Shown piece by piece: positions 1 to 10,071 of a stretch of 10,071 nt of DNA. Both the position numbers and the translations under genes were made by a program. The notes beneath the pieces are model-generated. The model was given only the letters and a program-made list of their open reading frames with translations, was not told the origin of the DNA and ran no database searches. The DNA is from JBQCHF01 sp051953655 (lineage in GTDB: Bacteria; Actinomycetota; Actinomycetes; Motilibacterales; Motilibacteraceae): the NCBI GenBank assembly GCA_051953655.1, contig JBQCIO010000083.1, positions 1 through 10,071 on the forward strand, in the 5' to 3' direction. The first letter of the stretch is position 1, and the number at the start of each line of letters is the position of its first letter.

Positions 1-47
1 GCGCCGCGCCGACCGGGCGTGGTCGGCTTGTACTTGCGGATACCCAT
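1..47 (-). CDS. rplB: Large-subunit ribosomal protein uL2 (L2), N-terminal fragment
   Basis: Only the first 15 codons and two further bases are present; the gene continues past the left edge. The visible residues MGIRKYKPTTPGRRG match the conserved N-terminus of bacterial L2. L2 is a primary 23S rRNA-binding protein next to the peptidyl-transferase centre and contributes to subunit association; none of its catalytic-centre residues fall in this piece. The ATG start is preceded by AAAGGGA about 9 nt upstream, an acceptable ribosome-binding site. It lies 36 nt after rplW, in the standard S10 operon order, so it is almost certainly co-transcribed with it. Identity is well supported by sequence and position even though the piece is short. 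Confidence 0.93.
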   Translation of the reverse strand, partial: MGIRKYKPTTPGRRG

Positions 48-83
48 TGCGTGAAATCCCTTTGCGCTCTCGTCGGCCCCGGG

Positions 84-389
84 TCAGGAGACCGGTCCGC
101 CGAAGATGTCGATGCGGTCACCGGGCGCGACAGTGACGATCGCGCGCTTGGTGTCCTTGCGCTTGCCGAACCCGGTCCGGGTGCGCTTGCGCTTGCCGTC
201 GCGGTTGATCGTGTTCACGCCCGTCACCTTCACGCCGAACACCTTCTCGACCGCGATCTTGATCTCGGTCTTGTTGGCGTCGGGGTGGACGAGGAACGTG
301 TACTTGCCCTCGTCGAGCAGGCCGTAGCTCTTCTCGGAGATGACCGGCGCGAGCAGGACGTCGCGGTGGTCCTTGTGGATGGAGCTCAC
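84..389 (-). CDS. rplW: Large-subunit ribosomal protein uL23 (L23)
   Basis: A complete 101-residue protein, the usual length for actinobacterial L23. L23 binds 23S rRNA domain III at the polypeptide exit and is a docking site for trigger factor and the signal recognition particle. Recognisable parts are the N-terminal LLAPVISEKSY segment, the FLVHPDANKTEIKIAVEKVF core helix, and the basic loop rich in Lys and Arg (GKRKRTRTGFGKRKD, about residues 65-79) that enters rRNA. The GTG start is chosen because it gives the family N-terminus and overlaps the rplD stop by 4 nt (GTGA), a typical translational-coupling arrangement. A GAGGAGG ribosome-binding site sits inside the last rplD codons. The longer open frame upstream is only read-through in the rplD shadow frame. 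Confidence 0.96.
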   Translation of the reverse strand: MSSIHKDHRDVLLAPVISEKSYGLLDEGKYTFLVHPDANKTEIKIAVEKVFGVKVTGVNTINRDGKRKRTRTGFGKRKDTKRAIVTVAPGDRIDIFGGPVS

Positions 390-1087
390 AGCTCGCCCTC
401 CTCGCTGCTGCTGGCGACGGCCTTGGCGCCCTTGCCCTTGGTCGGGCCGGCGAGGAACGCCTCGAGCGCGCCCTTGGTGAAGACCACGTCGTCGGAGACG
501 AGGACGTCGTAGGTGTTGAGCTGGTCGGCGGCGAGCAGGTGCACCCGGTCGACGTTGCGCAGGCTCTTCCACGACACGGCGTCGCCGCGCTCGAGCACCA
601 CGAGGACGTGGCGGCGGTCCGACACGTTGGCCAGCGCGGCGATGGCCGTCTTGGTGGAGGGCAGCTCCCCCTCGACGACGCCGGTGAGCACGTGCACGCG
701 GCCGTTGCGCGCCCGGTCCGACAGGGCCCCGCGCAGGGCGGCGGCCTTCATCTTCTTGGGCGTGCGCTGCTCGTAGGAGCGCGGCGTCGGGCCGTGGACG
801 ATGCCACCGCCGGTGAACTGCGGGGCGCGGGTGGAGCCCTGGCGGGCGCGGCCGGTGCCCTTCTGGCGGAACGGCTTCTTGCCGCCACCGGACACCTCGC
901 CACGGGTCTTCGTGTCGTGCGTGCCCTGGCGGGCCGCGGCCAGCTGCGCCACGACGACCTGGTGGATCAGCGGCACGTTGACCTGGACGTCGAAGACCTC
1001 GGCGGGCAGCTCGACGGTGCCGGCGGCCTCGCCGGCCGGCGTCTTGACCTCGACGGTGGTCGGGGCGGTCAGAGTCTCGGCGGTCAT
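386..1087 (-). CDS. rplD: Large-subunit ribosomal protein uL4 (L4)
   Basis: A complete 233-residue L4. L4 binds 23S rRNA domain I, and its extended loop lines the constriction of the exit tunnel. That loop is clear at about residues 62-95: GEVSGGGKKPFRQKGTGRAR followed by GSTRAPQFTGGG. The C-terminal alpha/beta domain includes DRRHVLVVL and LNTYDVLVSDDVVFTKGALEAF. An acidic tail (SSSEEGEL) closes the protein. The N-terminus has an extra stretch of about 20 residues rich in Thr and Ala before the conserved core, as in many actinobacterial L4 proteins. The ATG start is only 2 nt after the rplC stop, with AAGGGGG in the end of rplC as ribosome-binding site. In E. coli L4 is the autogenous repressor of the S10 operon; nothing here shows whether that holds in this organism. 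Confidence 0.97.
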   Translation of the reverse strand: MTAETLTAPTTVEVKTPAGEAAGTVELPAEVFDVQVNVPLIHQVVVAQLAAARQGTHDTKTRGEVSGGGKKPFRQKGTGRARQGSTRAPQFTGGGIVHGPTPRSYEQRTPKKMKAAALRGALSDRARNGRVHVLTGVVEGELPSTKTAIAALANVSDRRHVLVVLERGDAVSWKSLRNVDRVHLLAADQLNTYDVLVSDDVVFTKGALEAFLAGPTKGKGAKAVASSSEEGEL

Positions 1088-1089
1088 CG

Positions 1090-1734
1090 TCAGACCCCCT
1101 TCGCGGCGGTGCGGACGAGCACGAGGCCGCCCTTGGGACCGGGGACGGCGCCCTTGATGAGCAGCAGGCCGTTCTCGGCGTCGACGGCGTGGACCGTGAG
1201 GCCCTGGGTCGTGGTGCGCACACCGCCGAGGCGGCCGGCCATCCGCAGGCCCTTGAACACGCGGCCCGGCGTGGCGCAGCCGCCGATGGAGCCCGGCGAG
1301 CGGTGCTTGCGCTGGGTGCCGTGACCGGCGCCGAGGCCGCGGAAACCGTGGCGCTTCATGACACCGGCGGTGCCCTTGCCCTTGCTGGTGCCAATCACGT
1401 CGACCCGCTGGCCGGCCGCGAACGTCTCGGCCGTGACCTCCTGGCCGAGCTCGTAGGCGCCGGCGTCGGCGGTGCGCAGCTCGACGAGGTGGCGGCGCGG
1501 CGTGGTGCCGGCCTTCGCGAAGTGGCCCGCCTGCGGCTTGGTGACCTTGCGCGGGTCGATCGCGCCGTACGCGATCTGGACGGCGCTGTAGCCGTCGGTG
1601 TCGGAGGTACGGACCTGGGTGACGACGCACGGCCCGGCCTTGACGACGGTGACCGGCACGAGGCGGTTGGCCTCGTCCCACACCTGCGTCATACCGAGCT
1701 TCTCGCCCAGGACGCCCTTGATCTGCTTGTCCAT
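1090..1734 (-). CDS. rplC: Large-subunit ribosomal protein uL3 (L3)
   Basis: A complete 214-residue L3. L3 binds the 3' part of 23S rRNA and is one of the two early nucleating proteins of the 50S subunit; its central loop reaches toward the peptidyl-transferase centre. The signature is at about residues 136-175: HGTQRKHRSPGSIGGCATPG then RVFKGLRMAGRLGG. The N-terminal EKLGMTQVWDE segment is also standard. Cys153 corresponds to the cysteine (Cys154 in M. tuberculosis) whose change to Arg gives linezolid resistance, so the visible allele is wild type there. The glutamine that PrmB methylates in E. coli is replaced by Gly152, as is common in actinobacteria. The ATG start has AAGGA 9 nt upstream, and this site abuts the rpsJ stop; the gap to rpsJ is 14 nt. 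Confidence 0.97.
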   Translation of the reverse strand: MDKQIKGVLGEKLGMTQVWDEANRLVPVTVVKAGPCVVTQVRTSDTDGYSAVQIAYGAIDPRKVTKPQAGHFAKAGTTPRRHLVELRTADAGAYELGQEVTAETFAAGQRVDVIGTSKGKGTAGVMKRHGFRGLGAGHGTQRKHRSPGSIGGCATPGRVFKGLRMAGRLGGVRTTTQGLTVHAVDAENGLLLIKGAVPGPKGGLVLVRTAAKGV

Positions 1735-1748
1735 GGCTGGCGCGTCCT

Positions 1749-2057
1749 TCAGAGCTTGATCTCGATGTCGACACCCGCCGGCAGGTCGAGTCGCATGAGC
1801 GAGTCGACCGTCTTCGGCGTGGGGTCGATGATGTCGATGAGGCGCTTGTGCGTGCGCATCTCGAAGTGCTCGCGGGAGTCCTTGTACTTGTGGGGCGAGC
1901 GGATGACGCAGTACACGTTCTTCTCGGTCGGCAGCGGCACCGGGCCCGCGACCTGGGCGCCCGTCCGGGTCACCGTCTCGACGATCTTGCGCGCCGAGCT
2001 GTCGATGACCTCGTGGTCGTAGGCCTTCAGCCGGATGCGGATCTTCTGCCCCGCCAT
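1749..2057 (-). CDS. rpsJ: Small-subunit ribosomal protein uS10 (S10, NusE)
   Basis: A complete 102-residue S10, first gene of the S10 operon. S10 sits in the 30S head and, as NusE with NusB and NusG, also takes part in antitermination and transcription-translation coupling. The protein shows MAGQKIRIRLKAYDHEVIDS, the tetracycline-relevant loop SPHKYKDSREHFEMRTHKRL, and the C-terminal DSLMRLDLPAGVDIEIKL. Lys57 in the loop is the Gram-positive form of the residue that is Val57 in E. coli. The ATG start is preceded by AGAAGGA with suitable spacing. There is no gene for 487 nt upstream up to tuf, which fits an operon start with its own promoter and leader. Confidence 0.97.
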   Translation of the reverse strand: MAGQKIRIRLKAYDHEVIDSSARKIVETVTRTGAQVAGPVPLPTEKNVYCVIRSPHKYKDSREHFEMRTHKRLIDIIDPTPKTVDSLMRLDLPAGVDIEIKL

Positions 2058-2318
2058 GCGTTTCCTTCTCTCGTACCGCTGCTCGTCTGGTGGGCTCGGG
2101 GGTCGTCCCCGGCACCGGTGCCGCCTGGAGCGCGTCCGGCTCCCGCTGCGCCGACCCACGGGGTCGGGCGTGTCGTGCCGGCACCCGGAGGGGAGCCTCG
2201 ACGACGTTCGTGCGGGGGCCGGGCCCGCCTCCCAGACGCGAATCGTGCATCCGAGAGCCGGTGCGCCCGCTCGGGCGGCGCGGGCCCCTCGCGGGTCCCG
2301 GACCTGTGCCCGAGCAAC
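2058..2318 (-). other. Predicted S10 operon 5' leader (about 261 nt, gene-free)
   Basis: This is the stretch between the candidate S10 transcription start and rpsJ. No credible coding sequence is present on either strand. It is GC-rich and contains several self-complementary elements: a 7-bp stem with a 3-nt loop at 2151-2167 (ccgaccc / gggtcgg), a 12-nt perfect palindrome at 2111-2122 (ggcaccggtgcc) and a 10-nt palindrome at 2175-2184 (gtgccggcac). The rpsJ ribosome-binding site AGAAGGA lies at its 3' end. A leader of this length could host autoregulation by a ribosomal protein, as L4 does in E. coli, but I see no recognisable match to that leader. The 5' end depends on the promoter call. 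Confidence 0.4.
2151..2167 (-). other. Small hairpin in the S10 leader
   Basis: A perfect 7-bp inverted repeat, ccgaccc and gggtcgg, is separated by 3 nt. It lies about 94 nt upstream of the rpsJ start, inside the predicted leader RNA. There is no U-tract after it, so a simple terminator is not indicated. It could be a structural element of the leader or chance pairing in very GC-rich DNA. Confidence 0.35.
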
Positions 2319-2324
2319 TTGCCT

Positions 2325-2355
2325 AGTGTGCCAGAGCCGGACGCTCCGACGCCAA
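2325..2355 (-). promoter_or_regulatory. Candidate S10 operon promoter
   Basis: On the minus strand, TTGGCG (2350-2355) and CACACT (2325-2330) are separated by 19 nt. The -10 keeps the A at position 2 and the T at position 6 that are most constrained in actinobacterial housekeeping promoters (TANNNT), but starts with C, and the spacer is on the long side. It is the best pair I found between tuf and rpsJ, and it is downstream of the tuf terminator as expected. Transcription would start near 2318. Moderate to low confidence. Confidence 0.4.
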
Positions 2356-2493
2356 TCCGCGCAGGTGGCCCCTACCACGGCGGCCCCGGCGAGGGCCGCA
2401 GGAGCGGGCTCGTGGCGCGTCGGCCGGGTGCTCGGGCACCAGACCCGACCGGGCCGTCGGTGCCGGGCCGGCCGGTCGACCTGCCCGTACGCG

Positions 2494-2531
2494 CCACGGT
2501 GGGCCGACCGGGATCGGTCGGCCCACCGTGG
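2494..2531 (-). terminator. tuf / str operon terminator hairpin
   Basis: A perfect 17-bp inverted repeat, ccacggtgggccgaccg, and its exact reverse complement flank a 4-nt loop (ggat). The hairpin begins 13 nt after the tuf stop codon. There is no U-rich tract on the downstream side, so it is an I-shaped, U-less terminator of the sort common in actinobacteria. Its position marks the end of the str operon. The palindrome is symmetrical, so it could also act on plus-strand transcription, although no plus-strand gene is present here. Confidence 0.88.
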
Positions 2532-2544
2532 ACCGCGCTGGGTA

Positions 2545-3738
<1,194 letters not shown>

Positions 3739-3744
3739 TGGGGT

Positions 3745-3750
3745 CCTCCT
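3745..3750 (-). promoter_or_regulatory. Strong ribosome-binding site of tuf
   Basis: On the minus strand the sequence AGGAGG lies 6 nt before the tuf GTG codon. It is the most complete Shine-Dalgarno sequence in the window, fitting the very high expression expected of EF-Tu. It fixes the GTG at 3738 as the start, although the frame remains open far upstream. Confidence 0.88.
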
Positions 3751-3818
3751 AGGACTGGGGTGTCGTCCCGCCGCGGCGCGCGGCGTGGACCTGAACTGCG
3801 GTGGTGAGGTGACTGCGG

Positions 3819-5918
<2,100 letters not shown>

Positions 5919-5967
5919 GGGTGGCGATCTCTTTCCTGCAGCTGGGTGCGTGCGTGTGGCTCCCGCG

Positions 5968-6002
5968 GCCGGCCCGGCCCGAGGTCGTCGGGAGGGGCCG
6001 GC
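5968..6002 (-). other. Hairpin in the rpsG-fusA intergenic gap
   Basis: An 8-bp inverted repeat (gccggccc at 5968-5975, gggccggc at 5995-6002) encloses a 2x2 internal loop and a second 5-bp stem (cccga at 5978-5982, tcggg at 5988-5992) with a 5-nt loop. It starts 16 nt after the rpsG stop and ends about 50 nt before fusA. There is no U-tract. It could be a partial terminator that lowers readthrough into fusA, an RNA processing or stability element, or a protein-binding site. Full termination is unlikely because no convincing promoter is seen in the 50 nt before fusA. Confidence 0.6.
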
Positions 6003-6018
6003 TACGCGAGGCGGGTGA

Positions 6019-6489
6019 CTACCAGCGGTAGTGCGCGAAGGCCTTGTTGGACTCGGCCATCTTGTGCATGTCCTCGCGCCGCTTGACGCTGGCCCCGAGG
6101 CCGTTGCTGGCGTCGAGCAGCTCGTTCATGAGCCGCTCGGTCATGGTCTTCTCGCGGCGGGCGCGGCTGTAGCCGACGAGCCAGCGCAGGGCGAGGGTGT
6201 TGGCGCGGCCGGCCTTGACCTCGATCGGCACCTGGTAGGTCGCACCGCCGACGCGGCGGCTCTTGACCTCGAGGGTCGGCCGGACGTTGTCCAGGGCCCG
6301 CTTGAGGGTGACGATCGGGTCGGTGCCGCTCTTCTCCCGGCAGCCCTCGAGGGCGCCGTAGACGATCCGCTCGGCGGTGGACTTCTTGCCGTCGAGGAGG
6401 ACCTTGTTCACCAGGGCGGTGACCAGCGGGGAGTTGTAGACCGGGTCGACGACGACCGGGTGCTTGGGGGCCGGGCCCTTGCGGGGCAT
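6019..6489 (-). CDS. rpsG: Small-subunit ribosomal protein uS7 (S7)
   Basis: A complete 156-residue S7, the usual actinobacterial length. S7 nucleates assembly of the 30S head by binding the 3' domain of 16S rRNA and contacts E-site tRNA and mRNA. The protein shows MPRKGPAPKHPVVVDPVYNS, LVNKVLLDGKKSTAERIVY, the RRVGGATYQVPIEV hairpin, RWLVGYSRARREKTM, and the C-terminal AHYRW. The ATG overlaps the rpsL stop by one base (TAATG), with AGGAG in the last rpsL codons as the ribosome-binding site, so translation of the two is probably coupled. This differs from E. coli, where a roughly 100-nt rpsL-rpsG spacer is the S7 repressor-binding site; no such spacer exists here. Confidence 0.97.
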   Translation of the reverse strand: MPRKGPAPKHPVVVDPVYNSPLVTALVNKVLLDGKKSTAERIVYGALEGCREKSGTDPIVTLKRALDNVRPTLEVKSRRVGGATYQVPIEVKAGRANTLALRWLVGYSRARREKTMTERLMNELLDASNGLGASVKRREDMHKMAESNKAFAHYRW

Positions 6490-6863
6490 TAGCTCTTCTC
6501 CTTCTTCGCGCCGTAGCGGCTGCGCGCCTGCTTGCGGTTCTTCACGCCCTGGGTGTCGAGCGACCCGCGGATGATCTTGTAGCGGACGCCGGGCAGGTCC
6601 TTCACACGGCCGCCGCGGACGAGCACGATCGAGTGCTCCTGGAGGTTGTGGCCCACCCCGGGGATGTAGGCGGTGACCTCGATCCCGCTGGTCAGGCGCA
6701 CGCGGGCGACCTTGCGCAGCGCGGAGTTCGGCTTCTTCGGCGTCGTGGTGTAGACGCGGGTGCACACACCGCGGCGCTGGGGGCTGCCCTTGAGCGCCGG
6801 GGTCTTGGTCTTCTCGACCTTGTCCTGGCGGCCCTTGCGGACCAGCTGCTGGATCGTGGGCAC
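6489..6863 (-). CDS. rpsL: Small-subunit ribosomal protein uS12 (S12)
   Basis: A complete 124-residue S12, first gene of the str operon. S12 lies at the decoding centre and controls accuracy of tRNA selection. Signature segments are PTIQQLVRKGR, TPKKPNSALRKVARVRL and GHNLQEHSIVLVRGGRVKDLPGVRY. Lys43 and Lys88, the two classical streptomycin-resistance sites, are both wild type, so the allele predicts a streptomycin-sensitive ribosome. Asp89 is the residue that RimO methylthiolates in E. coli (Asp88 there). The GTG start gives the conserved MPTIQQL terminus and has GGAG 5 nt upstream. The basic tail ends in KKEKS, whose codons double as the rpsG ribosome-binding site. The gene is preceded by a leader of about 254 nt and a good promoter. 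Confidence 0.97.
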   Translation of the reverse strand: MPTIQQLVRKGRQDKVEKTKTPALKGSPQRRGVCTRVYTTTPKKPNSALRKVARVRLTSGIEVTAYIPGVGHNLQEHSIVLVRGGRVKDLPGVRYKIIRGSLDTQGVKNRKQARSRYGAKKEKS

Positions 6864-7117
6864 TGCGTCTCCGTCACTCTCTTCCGCCACGTGCTGGCGG
6901 TGGTCTGGTGCGGCCGGGACCCTGTCTGGAGGTCCCCGCCGGTCCTGCCGGTGGTGAAGCCTGTCGCTGGCCGCCCCTGCTCCCCCCGAGGTCGGGCGTG
7001 TCGCCCGCCCCACGATCCATCCGGAGGACCCGAGCCGGACCGGTGGGGGGTGTCCCGCCCGCGCCCTGCGAATTCTGCCTCAGGCGCGCACGAGGGCCCG
7101 GGGCATCCCAGGCACAA
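6864..7117 (-). other. Predicted str operon 5' leader (about 254 nt, gene-free)
   Basis: This is the stretch between the predicted str transcription start and rpsL. I see no credible coding sequence on either strand. One modest self-complementary element is present: gggacc at 6916-6921 and ggtccc at 6931-6936, a 6-bp stem with a 9-nt loop, roughly 50-75 nt before rpsL. I do not recognise a known riboswitch or ribosomal-protein leader motif. The 5' boundary depends on the promoter call. Confidence 0.42.
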
Positions 7118-7123
7118 GGAAGG

Positions 7124-7153
7124 AGGGTACCTACTGCTGCGCGGGCAGGTCAA
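7124..7153 (-). promoter_or_regulatory. Predicted str operon promoter
   Basis: On the minus strand, TTGACC (7148-7153) and TACCCT (7124-7129) are separated by 18 nt. The -35 matches the TTGAC core, and the -10 matches the actinobacterial TANNNT pattern. It lies between the rpoC terminator and rpsL and points at rpsL, so it should drive rpsL-rpsG-fusA-tuf from a start near 7117. This is the clearest promoter in the window. The first leader bases (CCTTCCTTGTG) are pyrimidine-rich. Confidence 0.68.
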
Positions 7154-7270
7154 AGCGGGACCGCCCGCCGCCCCGAGAACCCTCAGGAGAGGGCAGCGTA
7201 GCCGCGCGGGCGGGTGCCCGTCCCCCCGACGCGCCGACACCCCTCCGGGCCCGACGCGCCGCCGCACGCG

Positions 7271-7306
7271 CCGGTGCCCGCCCCGCACAGGCGGGACGGG
7301 CACCGG
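7271..7306 (-). terminator. rpoC / rpoBC operon terminator hairpin
   Basis: The arms ccggtgcccg (7271-7280) and cgggcaccgg (7297-7306) pair perfectly. The inner bases 7282-7286 and 7291-7295 add 5 bp around the 4-nt loop acag. The one odd pair between these blocks (7281/7296) is a G-U wobble in minus-strand RNA but an A-C mismatch in plus-strand RNA, so the stem is a continuous 16 bp only in the rpoC transcript. It starts 30 nt after the rpoC stop. No U-tract follows, as is common for actinobacterial terminators. Confidence 0.85.
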
Positions 7307-7336
7307 ACGGTGGAGCGTTGCTGCTGGTGCTGCCGG

Positions 7337-10071
<2,735 letters not shown>

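Noticed and set aside
84..1223. Long open frames extending rplW, rplD and rplC far upstream
   Set aside because: Stops are rare in this GC-rich DNA, so frames stay open through neighbouring genes. Family N-termini and ribosome-binding sites place the starts at 389, 1087 and 1734.
3741..3757. Small stem around the tuf ribosome-binding site (GTCC/GGAC)
   Set aside because: Only 4 bp, too weak to propose control of tuf translation.
7195..7200. TACGCT on the minus strand as a second str promoter -10
   Set aside because: The region 17-18 nt upstream (GGGACG-like) is a poor -35, and the TTGACC/TACCCT pair downstream is much better.

Overview
The window is a piece of a high-GC Gram-positive (Actinomycetota) chromosome. 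It carries the conserved transcription/translation cluster in the order rpoC – rpsL – rpsG – fusA – tuf – rpsJ – rplC – rplD – rplW – rplB. Every gene is on the minus strand, so transcription runs from high to low coordinates. The phylum call rests on the strong G/C bias at third codon positions, frequent GTG starts (rpsL, fusA, tuf, rplW), hairpin terminators without a U-tract, an RpoC trigger loop without the proteobacterial insertion, and the RpoC C-terminus ending in DYDYGPYSG. A lineage near Geodermatophilales, Frankiales, Pseudonocardiales or Streptomycetales is plausible, but I cannot place it more finely.

Layout by coordinate: 1-47 is the first 15 codons of rplB. 84-2057 is the proximal S10 operon (rplW, rplD, rplC, rpsJ), tightly packed with short overlaps or gaps. 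2058-2544 is a gene-free stretch with the S10 leader, a candidate S10 promoter and the tuf terminator. 2545-6863 is the str operon (tuf, fusA, rpsG, rpsL). 6864-7336 is a second gene-free stretch with the str leader, a good sigma-A-type promoter and the rpoC terminator. 7337-10071 is the C-terminal 910 codons of rpoC, running off the window.

The genes form three transcription units working on one task. RpoC is the catalytic beta' subunit of RNA polymerase. S12, S7 and S10 are small-subunit proteins, and L3, L4, L23 and L2 are large-subunit proteins. EF-G and EF-Tu drive translocation and aminoacyl-tRNA delivery.

I found no mobile element, CRISPR array, tRNA or new gene system; this is an ordinary core region. 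The observations most worth a check are the Ala-Ala-Phe at the EF-Tu G5 position (normally Ser-Ala-Leu), a strong hairpin between rpsG and fusA combined with a 1-nt rpsL/rpsG overlap, and two strong U-tract-free terminators.
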